Origin: RGIG5579 sp045543495
Lineage (GTDB): Bacteria; Bacillota; Clostridia; Oscillospirales; SIG627
Assembly (NCBI GenBank): GCA_045543495.1
Contig: JAZQMO010000015.1
Coordinates: 1 to 64,000 of the forward strand
DNA length: 64,000 bases
Direction of reading: 5' to 3'
Shown here: positions 40,671 to 49,668 of the stretch, in pieces
How positions within the stretch are numbered: position 1 is the stretch's first letter
Layout of the letters: every line of letters begins with the position of its first letter
Made by a program: the position numbers and the translations under genes
The notes under the pieces: model-generated
The model's input: the letters and a program-made list of their open reading frames with translations, nothing else
What the model was told of the DNA's origin: nothing
The model's database searches: none

Positions 40671-42542
40671 CTTTTTCAGGTGCTTCGTGAGTGATGTTTT
40701 TCTCTTTTTTGGCTTTTCATCTTTTTTGACGGTCGAAACATAGCCTCGATCCGGTTTGATCAGGTGCTCCGGTCCAAAGCCGATCAAATCCTCTCGCCCG
40801 CACTCCTTCAGCACGGCAAGGATCATTTGTTTGTTTTCCGGTCTGAAATATTGCAGCAGAGCCCTTTGTTTTGATTTTTCATCCTTTGTTTTAGGAACAT
40901 ATACTTTTTCTAAGGTGTAGGGATCAAGACCTGTGTAATACATACAGGTGGACACGGTTCCGGGAGTCGGATAAAAGTCTTGCACCTGCTCAGGATGCAG
41001 CCTTTCCTTTTTCAAATACATTGCAAGCTCTATGGCATCTCGCATGGTACTCCCGGGATGCGATGACATAAGATACGGAACAAGATATTGTTTCTTCCCC
41101 ATGGATTTTGTCAATTCATAGAAGCGCTCTTGAAATTTCAGGTAAGAAGCAAAATCGGGTTTTCCCATTTTTGACAAAACTCTATGAGAACAATGCTCGG
41201 GTGCCACCTTCAGTTGTCCGCTGATATGATGTGAAACAAGCTCCTTAAAGAAGCGATCATCCGGATCGCACATTAAATAATCAAATCGGATTCCCGAACG
41301 AACAAACACCATTTTGACTCCATCAAGCTTCCTGATGGAACGGAGAAGATCCAAATATTCGGAATGATCCACTTTCAAATTGACACAAGGCTTGGGGGCA
41401 AGGCATTTCTTACCTTTGCACAAGCCGTGTTTAATTTGCTTTTCGCAGGAAACAGAACGAAAGTTTGCCGTGGGGCCACCCACATCATGAATATATCCCT
41501 TGAAATCCTTCATCTGCGTAAGTTTTTTCGCTTCCCGCAAAATAGATTCTTTACTGCGACAGGATATGCTTCTGCCTTGGTGAAAGGCAATGGCACAGAA
41601 ATTGCAGGCTCCGAAGCAACCGCGGTTATGAATGATGGAAAACTTCACCTCTTCAATGGCGGCAACACCGCCGAGCGCTTCATAGGAAGGATGATAATTT
41701 CTTTCATATTCCAGCTCAAAAACCTCATCAAGCTCTTTTGTATTAAGAGGCGGCATCGGTCTGTTTTGAACCAAATATCTCTTCTCTTGCTTTTGAACGA
41801 TCCTTTTCCCTCTTACAAAATCGTGCTCATCCTGTTGAATTCGACAGGAGATGGCATAGGAACGAAATCCTTCATCGGTTTGAGGCTTCACCTCAAGAAG
41901 AGAGGGACTTAAAACCGTAGGCTCCGCTTCAAAATCAGGTTCATCACAAAGATAACAGGTGCCAAGCAGGTTAGTTATGCTTAAAATGGGCTCACCTTGA
42001 TGCAAGCGCTTGGCAATTTCAACCGATTGTTTCTCCCCCATTCCGTACATCAACAGATCAGCTCCCGATTCCTGCAAAATAGAAGGATGTACCGTATTGT
42101 CCCAATAGTCATAATGTGCAAATCTGCGCAACGATGCTTCTACTCCGCCAATGGCAAGCGGAATATGAGGATAGAGAGCACGTACATATTGACAATATGT
42201 TACTGTAGCGCGGTCGGGTCTTTTTCCCATAACACCACCGGGGGTATAATAATCCATACTGCGCCTTTTTTTCGCAACGGTATAATGATTGACCATAGGG
42301 TCTATATTACCACCGTTGACATAAAAGGCCAATCTCGGTTCGCCAAAAACGTCAATGTCCTCTTTGGTCTGTGGCTGCGGCACGATGCAAACCCGAAAGC
42401 CTGCTTTTTCCAAAACTCTGGAAATTATTGCTGTTCCAAAGCTGGGGTGATCAACATAAGCATCACCGCTGATGATAACAATATCGGGGCGAAGCCAACC
42501 GCGTGTCAGCATTTCTTCTTTGGTAATCGGTAAAAATGGCAT
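40662..42542 (-). CDS. YgiQ family radical SAM protein
   Basis: 626 residues. N-terminal B12-binding-like region (DIVIISGDAYVDHPSFGTAI), then the radical SAM cluster motif CFGACNFCAIAFHQGR (CxxxCxxC, about residue 310) and the C-terminal YgiQ domain, with a Lys-rich tail. The second Cys set (HGLCKGKKCLAPKPC) is also typical. The reaction is unknown. It is upstream of, and 12 bases from, the YgjP-like gene on the same strand, in the order YgjP-like then YgiQ. Confidence 0.93.
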   Translation of the reverse strand: MPFLPITKEEMLTRGWLRPDIVIISGDAYVDHPSFGTAIISRVLEKAGFRVCIVPQPQTKEDIDVFGEPRLAFYVNGGNIDPMVNHYTVAKKRRSMDYYTPGGVMGKRPDRATVTYCQYVRALYPHIPLAIGGVEASLRRFAHYDYWDNTVHPSILQESGADLLMYGMGEKQSVEIAKRLHQGEPILSITNLLGTCYLCDEPDFEAEPTVLSPSLLEVKPQTDEGFRSYAISCRIQQDEHDFVRGKRIVQKQEKRYLVQNRPMPPLNTKELDEVFELEYERNYHPSYEALGGVAAIEEVKFSIIHNRGCFGACNFCAIAFHQGRSISCRSKESILREAKKLTQMKDFKGYIHDVGGPTANFRSVSCEKQIKHGLCKGKKCLAPKPCVNLKVDHSEYLDLLRSIRKLDGVKMVFVRSGIRFDYLMCDPDDRFFKELVSHHISGQLKVAPEHCSHRVLSKMGKPDFASYLKFQERFYELTKSMGKKQYLVPYLMSSHPGSTMRDAIELAMYLKKERLHPEQVQDFYPTPGTVSTCMYYTGLDPYTLEKVYVPKTKDEKSKQRALLQYFRPENKQMILAVLKECGREDLIGFGPEHLIKPDRGYVSTVKKDEKPKKRKTSLTKHLKKKK

Positions 42543-42554
42543 AATATCCTCTTA

Positions 42555-43091
42555 TCAATCTATAATTTGCGGCAAAACAAACTGCTTTAACCTTAATTCT
42601 CTTTCCTTGCGATCCGGCATATAGCGATCCACAAGATCATAAAAAGCCTTGGAGTGATTCATTTGCTTGATATGGCAAAGCTCGTGTAGGATAATATAAT
42701 CAATTTCTTTTGTGTCCAAAAAGGCAAGATAAAATGAGAAGCATAGATTTCCCCCGATGCGACAGCTGCCGAAGCGTCCCCTTGCAGAGGTGATTTTATA
42801 CCTCTGACTGGAAATTCCCGTTATTTCTTCCCATATAGGCAATCTTTTACGAATCAGCTCATCGGCAAGTACTTTATATTCCTGAATTTTTTGGTTTGAT
42901 ACCTTCAACGGAGGCTCAAGAGCTTGAAATTGCGCTCTTTTTTCCAAGATCCAGGTCTCTTTTTTTCGAACAAAAGCATCTATTTTATTTTTTGTCATCC
43001 AAAAGGGGGCTCTGGCGAGGACGGAGCCGTCACGCTTTACCTCAATACCGAGAGATCTTCTTTGAGATCGTATAATCTTATAATCAATCAT
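42555..43091 (-). CDS. YgjP-like zinc metallopeptidase (DUF45/M48-related)
   Basis: 178 residues. The zinc motif HELCHIKQMNHS (HExxH plus a downstream His) is at about residue 136, followed by FYDLVDRYMPD with the usual family spacing. The N-terminal SQRRSLGIEVKRDGSVLARAP is typical of YgjP. Probably cytoplasmic; the substrate is unknown. An ATG four codons upstream is also possible, but GGGTGA is better placed for the chosen start. Precedes ygiQ. Confidence 0.88.
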   Translation of the reverse strand: MIDYKIIRSQRRSLGIEVKRDGSVLARAPFWMTKNKIDAFVRKKETWILEKRAQFQALEPPLKVSNQKIQEYKVLADELIRKRLPIWEEITGISSQRYKITSARGRFGSCRIGGNLCFSFYLAFLDTKEIDYIILHELCHIKQMNHSKAFYDLVDRYMPDRKERELRLKQFVLPQIID

Positions 43092-43191
43092 AAATTCACC
43101 CATATCATTATATCAAAGTTTACGCTTCATATCAACCAAATTCTTGCAAAAGGCAAGATTTCGTGTTAAAATGTGAAAAATTGGAGGTTAT

Positions 43192-44013
43192 ATGAAAAAA
43201 CGAATTGTATTACTTCTGCTTTTGATTTTGTCTCTGTTTCCCACATCCTGCAGTTTGCACAAAGATAATCGCTTGATCATTGATATTTTAAGCATCGGAA
43301 AAGCCGACTGCATTGTTATTCGCCAAAACGAAACAGTTATTATGATTGACACGGGAGAAGAAGAAAACGCTCCCGAGATCCTATCCTATCTTAATGCGAA
43401 CCGCATTACAGAAATTGATTGCTTAATCCTCTCTCATTTTGATAAGGACCATATCGGAAGCGCTGCAATCATTTTGGATAAGCTTTCCGTGAAAACGGTC
43501 TATGAATCCACTTTTGATTCGGATCGGGAGGAATTTGACCGCTATCATTCGGTCATTGCGAAAAAGAACATTCCTGTAAACAAAATTGATACCTCCGTTC
43601 AAATTCAGTACGGAGAGATAGAATTCATCCTTTCTCCTCCCAAGCAGAATCATTATGATAAAAAACAGGATAACAACGCTTCCCTTATTGCTTCTCTTTT
43701 TTATCGCAATACATCATACCTGTTTTGCGGGGATGCCATGGAAGATCGCCTCGAGGAATTCATAGAAGAAAACAAGGTCGATTATCATTGGATGAAGGTT
43801 CCTTACCACGGTAATTATCTTACCAATTATAATGAATTCCTAATCAATACCAAGCCGGATGTTGCAGCGATTTGTTGTTCGGATAAAAATCCGTCAGACG
43901 ATAGAACGCTAAGTATTTTGAAAGAAAATCAAATTGATGTGTACGAAACCCGCTATGGAATGATACGCACCGTCTCTGACGGCGAGAGTGTGACAACCGA
44001 ATACAAATCATAA
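43192..44013 (+). CDS. ComEC-like MBL-fold hydrolase, lipoprotein
   Basis: 273 residues. The N-terminus (MKKRIVLLLLLILSLFPTSC) is a lipoprotein signal, so the enzyme works outside the membrane. The metallo-beta-lactamase motif SHFDKDHIG (HxxxDH) lies at about 82-90, preceded by MIDTGE; later GDAMEDRL and PYHGN complete the metal site. It resembles the soluble ComEC C-terminal domain, proposed to degrade one DNA strand or phosphodiesters. GGAGG is six bases before the ATG. It has its own terminator. Confidence 0.88.
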   Translation: MKKRIVLLLLLILSLFPTSCSLHKDNRLIIDILSIGKADCIVIRQNETVIMIDTGEEENAPEILSYLNANRITEIDCLILSHFDKDHIGSAAIILDKLSVKTVYESTFDSDREEFDRYHSVIAKKNIPVNKIDTSVQIQYGEIEFILSPPKQNHYDKKQDNNASLIASLFYRNTSYLFCGDAMEDRLEEFIEENKVDYHWMKVPYHGNYLTNYNEFLINTKPDVAAICCSDKNPSDDRTLSILKENQIDVYETRYGMIRTVSDGESVTTEYKS

Positions 44014-44036
44014 AGGAGGCCATTCGGCCTCCTTTT
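44012..44036 (+). terminator. Terminator of the MBL-fold lipoprotein gene
   Basis: A 10-bp stem (aaaggaggcc/ggcctccttt) with loop attc and a T run, right at the stop codon. Confidence 0.9.
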
Positions 44037-44081
44037 GTCATATCTTAAACCTTGTGCATACAATAATTGGGAGGGATCAAT

Positions 44082-44441
44082 ATGACAGAAATTATCGTTT
44101 CATTCTTTGCTGCCATCGGCGCCGTTTTTTTGATCGTTGAAATTTGTGACTATTTCTTTTACAGATCGTTTCAACCAAATTGCTTTATAACGATTGATTT
44201 GATCGGAAAAAACGATGAAGAGATTATTAAAACCTTGGAAATGATCGCAACGGTTCAAAAAAAGAAAAGCGGCAAAGCCGCTCTTGGAATTCCTTTGATC
44301 CTTTGCGAGGAGACCTCGGGAAAAAGGGTCGAGATGATCTATCATTATTTGAAAATATTTGCAATTCCGGGTAAAGTAACCAATCGTTTTGAGGCCTGTC
44401 ATCAAAAGATGGAGGATAGTGAAAACGAAGAAAACTCTTGA
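44082..44441 (+). CDS. Small membrane-anchored protein, function unknown
   Basis: 119 residues. One N-terminal membrane span (IIVSFFAAIGAVFLIVEICD), then a soluble domain with IDLIGKNDEEIIKTLEMIA and ILCEETSGKRVEMI. The family was not recognised with confidence. GGGAGG is positioned well before the ATG. The 3' end overlaps the convergent DUF4363 gene by 40 bases. Confidence 0.7.
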   Translation: MTEIIVSFFAAIGAVFLIVEICDYFFYRSFQPNCFITIDLIGKNDEEIIKTLEMIATVQKKKSGKAALGIPLILCEETSGKRVEMIYHYLKIFAIPGKVTNRFEACHQKMEDSENEENS

Positions 44442-44782
44442 AACAGCGACATTTGCCGCTCCAAGGATTCATAATAGAATAAATAATCCGTAAAATCATC
44501 ACTCTTTGCCGATGTTGCCAATCCTTGGAGATATTCCTCGGCATTCTTGATATCATCCCCGTGAAAACAGTATTTTGCCGTAGAGGAAAACCGAAGCCAA
44601 AGCTCTCTGAGTTCTTCCACTCTTTTTGTGTTTTCAGGTAAGGCATAGAAATCCTTTGAACGAGAAACACGATGCAGGGAATCTTGAAGCTGATAAATCC
44701 TACGGGACAAGGTATAGGAATTGATCAAAAGAAAAGTGGCAATGAGAATTATAATCAACAATGCAATTAAAAATGTTTTCAT
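44402..44782 (-). CDS. DUF4363 family protein
   Basis: 126 residues. A membrane anchor at residues 4-22 and an extracytoplasmic helical domain. Size and position directly after a DUF421 gene fit DUF4363, a frequent partner of DUF421 in spore-forming Clostridia. The start overlaps the DUF421 stop by four bases, so the two are coupled. Role unknown; DUF421/DUF4363 pairs are sometimes linked to sporulation. Confidence 0.75.
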   Translation of the reverse strand: MKTFLIALLIIILIATFLLINSYTLSRRIYQLQDSLHRVSRSKDFYALPENTKRVEELRELWLRFSSTAKYCFHGDDIKNAEEYLQGLATSAKSDDFTDYLFYYESLERQMSLFQEFSSFSLSSIF

Positions 44783-45453
44783 AAACGATCCTTTAAAATA
44801 ATGCTTCTCATCCCGTTATGATCAGCAGTTGCAAGAAACACTGATTTGAAATCGATTTTTCTTCTTTTCAGCTGGTCCAGTACCCATTTTTTATCACGGT
44901 TGATTTCTTTTACAGACTTTTCCCGAAAGGAACCATCAACAATGACCGCCGTGCAAAAATCGCTTCCCTCGCATTTTATATTCAAATCTTCTTTTGTTGA
45001 GGGAAGATATTTACTTTTTTCCAAAATACTAAATTGACCGTTAGGCTCCAAAAATGCATATTCCACGGTTTGCGGATCAAAAATTCCGCTTAAACGAAGC
45101 TGACTTAACAATTCCTCCAATGTAATTCTGTTGTTCTGTAATTCCTTTTGAAGAATCGTTCCGTTTGCGATCAATGCGGAGGGAGAAAAATCAAAAGCAC
45201 GCTTAACCGTTTGGAATTGAACTGATAAGAATGATAGGATCACTTCAATGCAAATCAAAACTAAGATCGGCAAGATTCCAAACAAAAGAGGAATATCGGG
45301 ATCTGTAACGGAATAGGTCGCCAGCTCCGATAAAAACAGTGCGGTTATCAGTTCGGACATTTGCAGCTGTCCCACTTGTCGCTTTCCCATCAGCTTCATG
45401 GAAAATGCCATAAAAAAATATACCAGCAAAAATCGAATGAGTAAGTTGATCAT
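44779..45453 (-). CDS. DUF421 family membrane protein (YetF-like)
   Basis: 224 residues. Three N-terminal membrane spans including MKLMGKRQVGQLQMSELITALFLSELA (in part), then the soluble double-psi-like domain (VLDQLKRRKIDFKSVFLAT region), both diagnostic of DUF421/YetF. The ATG at 45453 agrees with the family's usual N-terminus; a TTG 12 codons upstream lies inside a terminator stem and is unlikely. The ribosome site is weak. Confidence 0.9.
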   Translation of the reverse strand: MINLLIRFLLVYFFMAFSMKLMGKRQVGQLQMSELITALFLSELATYSVTDPDIPLLFGILPILVLICIEVILSFLSVQFQTVKRAFDFSPSALIANGTILQKELQNNRITLEELLSQLRLSGIFDPQTVEYAFLEPNGQFSILEKSKYLPSTKEDLNIKCEGSDFCTAVIVDGSFREKSVKEINRDKKWVLDQLKRRKIDFKSVFLATADHNGMRSIILKDRL

Positions 45454-45485
45454 ATTAGTATCTTGTGGCAAAAAAAATAAAATAT

Positions 45486-45525
45486 GCAAAAAAAGAGAGC
45501 CTCAGCTGAAGCTCTCTTTTTTTGC
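45486..45525. terminator. Terminator between folA and the DUF421 gene
   Basis: A 15-bp stem (gcaaaaaaagagagc and its complement) that covers the folA stop codon. The leftward folA transcript would end here. Confidence 0.88.
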
Positions 45526-46017
45526 AATGTTCTCATAAGTTAAAAACGAAAAAGCAATCCCGTTTTTTGATATTTGTTTTTCCCCTTTCTTGACAAGAGA
45601 AAAATTTGAATCCTCATCCAAATTGGGGAAAAATACATCGGGGTTCTTGGAGGAATCAAAAATCTTTGTAACATACGCCCTTTTACACATTTGATAAAGC
45701 TGGCGGTACACACAGGCGCCGCCGATTACAAAAAATTCCTCTTCAGGATGCTTCTCAACATAGGCGAGAAGGGATTCGAGATCGGAAAATTGAACAATGC
45801 TTTCATCCTCTGCAACGCCGGAACGGGTCAAAACCAAATGGCGTCTGTTGGGAAGGGGCTTGGAGCCGGGAAAGCTCAACAAGGTATTTTTTCCGCAAAT
45901 CACATTTTTCTCAATGGTGGTGCTTCTGAAAAATTTCATATCCTCGGGGATGTGATACAAAAGGTCATTATCCTTTCCGATGCCCCAGTTTTCATCTACT
46001 GCAACAATAAGATCCAT
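45502..46017 (-). CDS. folA: Dihydrofolate reductase
   Basis: 171 residues. NADPH-dependent reduction of dihydrofolate. MDLIVAVDENWGIGKDNDL and LYHIPEDMKFFRSTT at the N-terminus, FVIGGACVYRQLY at about 96-108, and VFFPNLD are family hallmarks. It follows thyA after ten bases, so the enzyme that consumes methylene-tetrahydrofolate is cotranscribed with the one that regenerates the cofactor. Confidence 0.96.
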   Translation of the reverse strand: MDLIVAVDENWGIGKDNDLLYHIPEDMKFFRSTTIEKNVICGKNTLLSFPGSKPLPNRRHLVLTRSGVAEDESIVQFSDLESLLAYVEKHPEEEFFVIGGACVYRQLYQMCKRAYVTKIFDSSKNPDVFFPNLDEDSNFSLVKKGEKQISKNGIAFSFLTYENIAKKESFS

Positions 46018-46027
46018 TTAAGCTCCT

Positions 46028-46873
46028 TTAAATCGCAACGGGTATTCCCTTGATCTGCTCGTGGGTATTATAATCAATCAGTTTCACATCATCCACGGTA
46101 AAATCATAAAAGCTCTTGATTTCAGGATTGATCCAGAACTTCGGTGCAGGCAAGGGCTCGCGGCTGATTAACTCCTCTACAAGAGGGATATGACGGTCAT
46201 AAATATGAGCATCGGCGATCACGTGGACAAATTCCCCGACCTTCATTCCCGAAACCTGTGCAAACATATGGGTCAAAACGGCATACTGAACCACATTCCA
46301 GTTATTGGCAGTTAAAACATCACTGGAACGCTGATTTAAAATGGAATTCAGAACCAAAGCTCCATCCCGATCCTGTGTGACATTGAAGGTCATGGAATAG
46401 GCACAAGGTTCAAGACCCATTTCGGAAAGATCAGCAAAATTATACAAATTAGTCAGGATTCTGCGAGAATAAGGGGTATTTTTCAGTTGCCACAAAACAT
46501 TGTCCACCTGATCGGTCACGCCGTGCTTAAACTGATATTTTAGAGCAAGCTGATATCCATAGGCCTTTCCGATGGTTCCGTTTTCATCTGCCCAAGAATC
46601 CCAAATTTTGGAATTTAATTGAGAAATATCATTGCTCTTTTTCTGCCAGATCCACAAAATTTCATCCACGCAGCTTTTCAGCGGTGTTTTGCGAAGGGTA
46701 ATGGCAGGAAATTCCTTGGAAAGATCATAACGGTTGACAACGCCGAAGCGCTTTATGGTATAAGCGGTTTGGCCGTCTGCCCAATGGGGACGAACCTTTT
46801 CTCCCTTTGTATCCGTACCATTTTCCAAAATATCACGGCACATTTGAATGAATATATGATCCGCATAACTCAT
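46028..46873 (-). CDS. thyA: Thymidylate synthase
   Basis: 281 residues. Converts dUMP to dTMP with methylene-tetrahydrofolate. The active-site Cys is in EPCAYSMTFNVT, a variant of the usual PPCH motif that occurs in clostridial ThyA. LNQRSSDVLTANNWNVVQYA and the C-terminal IPVAI are also diagnostic. GGAGGTG precedes the ATG at 46873, so the longer frame to 46981 is excluded. Promoter TTGCAA-17-TAGAAT lies 30 bases upstream. Confidence 0.96.
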   Translation of the reverse strand: MSYADHIFIQMCRDILENGTDTKGEKVRPHWADGQTAYTIKRFGVVNRYDLSKEFPAITLRKTPLKSCVDEILWIWQKKSNDISQLNSKIWDSWADENGTIGKAYGYQLALKYQFKHGVTDQVDNVLWQLKNTPYSRRILTNLYNFADLSEMGLEPCAYSMTFNVTQDRDGALVLNSILNQRSSDVLTANNWNVVQYAVLTHMFAQVSGMKVGEFVHVIADAHIYDRHIPLVEELISREPLPAPKFWINPEIKSFYDFTVDDVKLIDYNTHEQIKGIPVAI

Positions 46874-46901
46874 AAAAAACACCTCCAAACTTCCTTTTAA
46901 C

Positions 46902-46930
46902 ATTCTATCATACAAATTACATATTTGCAA
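46902..46930 (-). promoter_or_regulatory. Promoter of thyA-folA
   Basis: On the minus strand TTGCAA and TAGAAT with a 17-base spacer, just upstream of the thyA ribosome site. Confidence 0.75.
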
Positions 46931-47001
46931 GGAGGAATTCAATTTCTCAATGGATATTGATTTTTTTGATAAATTATGCAATAATAAGAGGAGAAATTGA
47001 A

Positions 47002-48246
47002 ATGTGTGGTGAAAATATGACAGGAACTGCCTTTTTAAAGCGACTTCGTTTTCAGCTTGATTTTTTGAATGCCGAAGATCAAGAGGTCGTTTTATCTTTT
47101 TATGAGAATAAAATCAGCCAAGCCATCACCTTAACCGAGGAAGAAGAAATCGTAAAAGGCTTTGGTTCCCCCGAAGCGATTGCAGAAAAACTGAAAGCGC
47201 TTTATATCAAGCATCAACAAGAGGAAATGTCAGAGCAGACCTCTGATTCAGAAAAAGAGCTTTCCGCCCAAGATTTTTCTACCGCCAACGATGAGGTTTC
47301 CCCCTCGGAAGAGGTAATTGATCCCACGGCTGACGATGCAGAAGAGGACAAGGAGTCAAACAAGGAAAAAGAAGAGATCGAAAACGATGCAGCATCGGCG
47401 GAAAAAGAAGCTACAAGCCAAGCAGATAGCGAATCTAAGGAAACGGAAGATAATGACCTTATCTTCTCTCGTCCCGATTTTACCGAGCACTCGTCAGAAG
47501 TTCTCCACGCCATTGAATTTGACGATGTAAAGCCCATTTACGGCGAAAAGGTTGTCATTCGCAAAAACGAGAGCGCCCCTATTGAAATAGATTTCGAAGA
47601 AGATGATCACAATGGCTTTACCACTGTTGAAATCGAACTGGCAAAAGCAGAAACCCTTAAAAAGGCCAAGGATTATAATTCCGGTTCCATTCGCACCATA
47701 GAAGCTATTGAAGAAGATGAGGAAAGCGCCGCAGAGGAAGAGAAGCAGAATGAATCTCTCCAAGAAGACACCTCTGTTTTGGAAGATACAGTTCCTCAGG
47801 AAAAAACAATATATAAAGGTCTTTTTAACCGCCCCTTTGAAAACAAAGAGACAAGCAAATCACGGATTCTTTTTTGCAAGGCTCTCTTTACAATTCTCCT
47901 CTCCCCTGTTCTCTTGATCGCGCTTTTATCGGTTACCGTCATATACGGTGTTATTTCCGCAATTTGCATTTTCATTTCCGTTCTTCTGTTTGCTTTGACT
48001 CTGGGGATCATTATTCTCGGTATCATTGAACTCGTCTATGGAATTACGCTTTTGTTTGATACAGTATCCGTAGCGTTGATCGAAATTGGGCTTGGTACCG
48101 CTTTATTCGGTTTGGTTACGGCTCTTTCCGCTTTTATTTATCAGTTCCTTTTCGGAACCATTCCCGGTGTATTAAAAAACATTACCAAAAGGTTTAAAAA
48201 GCTATTGAAAACGATTCTGTGCTATTTTTACGGAGGGAGCGTCTGA
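47002..48246 (+). CDS. DUF1700-like membrane protein with long acidic linker
   Basis: 414 residues. The N-terminal 70 residues (FLKRLRFQLDFLNAEDQEVVL and the GFGSPEAIAEKL stretch) match the cytoplasmic HAAS/DUF1700 domain found next to PadR regulators. It is followed by about 200 very acidic Glu/Asp/Ser residues and three to four membrane segments at the C-terminus. AGGAG is eight bases before the ATG. Its stop overlaps the start of the DUF4097 gene (TGATG). DUF1700-DUF4097 pairs are thought to act in envelope stress sensing; the usual padR gene is not adjacent here. Confidence 0.75.
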   Translation: MCGENMTGTAFLKRLRFQLDFLNAEDQEVVLSFYENKISQAITLTEEEEIVKGFGSPEAIAEKLKALYIKHQQEEMSEQTSDSEKELSAQDFSTANDEVSPSEEVIDPTADDAEEDKESNKEKEEIENDAASAEKEATSQADSESKETEDNDLIFSRPDFTEHSSEVLHAIEFDDVKPIYGEKVVIRKNESAPIEIDFEEDDHNGFTTVEIELAKAETLKKAKDYNSGSIRTIEAIEEDEESAAEEEKQNESLQEDTSVLEDTVPQEKTIYKGLFNRPFENKETSKSRILFCKALFTILLSPVLLIALLSVTVIYGVISAICIFISVLLFALTLGIIILGIIELVYGITLLFDTVSVALIEIGLGTALFGLVTALSAFIYQFLFGTIPGVLKNITKRFKKLLKTILCYFYGGSV

Positions 48247-49298
48247 TGAAAAAAACAACAAAATCACTCCTCATCTCCGCACTCATTCTTTTTTGCGCGG
48301 GGTTAATTCTGGCTCTCTCCAGCGCCCTGTTCGTAAAAATTAAAGGAATTGATGCCTTCGGAATGACTCACCCTGAAGGAACCGTTGAAAGTGTTTCTGT
48401 TTCCATTGATGAAATTTTAGTAAAGAGCGAAAACTCCAATTATGTAAAAAAGCTCACAGATAAAAAATTCATCAGAATTCAGGTGGATTCTTTTGCAGGA
48501 AACATTGTGATTCAAAGAGGAAATGAAACAAAACTTGAGCTTACCAAGGCCGATTTATCCAATTTGACATATGAGGTCATAGGTGAGACCTTGATGGTCA
48601 AGGAGATCAATCCTGTTGGCTTTATGGGCATTTTCCTTGACTCGGAAGGCTTATCCTTTCACGGCTTAAGACAAATGTTTGGCGGAGGAAATTCCCTGAA
48701 CAGCAAGAGAACCATCACCATCACCGTTGCAGACGGTACGGCTCTTGAAAATCTTGAGATCAACTCCGGTTATGGCAATATTACCCTTGATGGTATTACC
48801 TCCAACAATTTTGATATCAACGCTTCCGCCGGTAACATTGACATCTTAAATCTTTCTCATTCCGATGCAAAATTAGAGCTTGAAGGCGATATGACTGATG
48901 TAAACATCAGGGACTCTGTGTACTCTGCTTGCAGTATTACCACAAAGATCGGAAATGTTTCTACACAGATTCCAAGCGAACTTTGCAAAAGCACCGTGAT
49001 CTCCTCATGGTGCGGAAATGTCAATGTAATCAGCGATGTTCCCACAAAAGCATTTAAGCTGACCTTGGATACAGGAATCGGCAGTGTAATCAAAAACGAT
49101 ATGAATCTCGGTAATTCCTTCAGTGATTCATCTCAGCTTCCCAACCGAATCACCGCCGAAACCTTTTTGGGGAACATTCACCTGTCTTTCTCCGGGTATC
49201 AGGAAGGTAACTTTGTTGCGGTTGACAAAGAAAGCGAAACAAAAGAAACTGTAGAAGCTTCCACGGAAGAGACGACGACTGATAGCGAATCGGTTTAA
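48246..49298 (+). CDS. DUF4097 beta-helix envelope protein
   Basis: 350 residues. One N-terminal membrane span (SLLISALILFCAGLILALSS), then a beta-rich domain with repeated G-N-I/V strands (FAGNIVIQ, GYGNITLDGI, SAGNIDILN, WCGNVNVIS, FLGNIHLS), the DUF4097 pattern that builds a short beta-helix. The tail is Glu/Thr-rich. GGAGGG lies before the ATG. Coupled to the DUF1700-like gene. Confidence 0.85.
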   Translation: MKKTTKSLLISALILFCAGLILALSSALFVKIKGIDAFGMTHPEGTVESVSVSIDEILVKSENSNYVKKLTDKKFIRIQVDSFAGNIVIQRGNETKLELTKADLSNLTYEVIGETLMVKEINPVGFMGIFLDSEGLSFHGLRQMFGGGNSLNSKRTITITVADGTALENLEINSGYGNITLDGITSNNFDINASAGNIDILNLSHSDAKLELEGDMTDVNIRDSVYSACSITTKIGNVSTQIPSELCKSTVISSWCGNVNVISDVPTKAFKLTLDTGIGSVIKNDMNLGNSFSDSSQLPNRITAETFLGNIHLSFSGYQEGNFVAVDKESETKETVEASTEETTTDSESV

Positions 49299-49325
49299 TT
49301 CTCATATCTTTCCATATATGAAATC

Positions 49326-49370
49326 AAAAAAAGAGGTCATAATATTCTCGGGATATATGATCTCTTTTCT
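49326..49370 (+). terminator. Terminator of the DUF1700-DUF4097 operon
   Basis: The arms aaaaaagaggtcata and tatgatctctttt pair (one G-T) around a 14-base loop, with T-rich 3' side. Confidence 0.75.
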
Positions 49371-49403
49371 ATATTCCCAATAAATTAGATCAGAGGTAAG
49401 CAA

Positions 49404-49613
49404 ATGCTTGACAGACTTGCACTCATTATTCTGATCATCGGCGGATTAAACTGGGGAAGCATTGGACTTTTCAATTTTGATTTGGTATCCTGGATTTTTT
49501 CCGGACCCGCCTATATCGTAGCCAGAATTATTTTTACCATCGTTGGCCTTTGCGCCCTTTGGTGTATTTCCATTCTGTTTAAGAAAAACGAGCGCATTGG
49601 TGCAGCCGACTAA
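49404..49613 (+). CDS. DUF378 family membrane protein
   Basis: 69 residues with two membrane spans. The motif LIIGGLNWGSIGLFNFDLV is the DUF378 (YuzA-like) signature. Function unknown. The ribosome site AGAGGTAAGCAA is adequate. A terminator follows. Confidence 0.9.
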   Translation: MLDRLALIILIIGGLNWGSIGLFNFDLVSWIFSGPAYIVARIIFTIVGLCALWCISILFKKNERIGAAD

Positions 49614-49638
49614 CTTCGATATTTGATCAGGTAAAACG

Positions 49639-49668
49639 AAAAAGGAAGCAGAAATCTGCTTCCTTTTT
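49639..49668. terminator. Bidirectional terminator between DUF378 and recR
   Basis: A 14-bp stem (aaaaaggaagcaga and its complement) with a two-base loop, T run on both strands. Confidence 0.9.
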
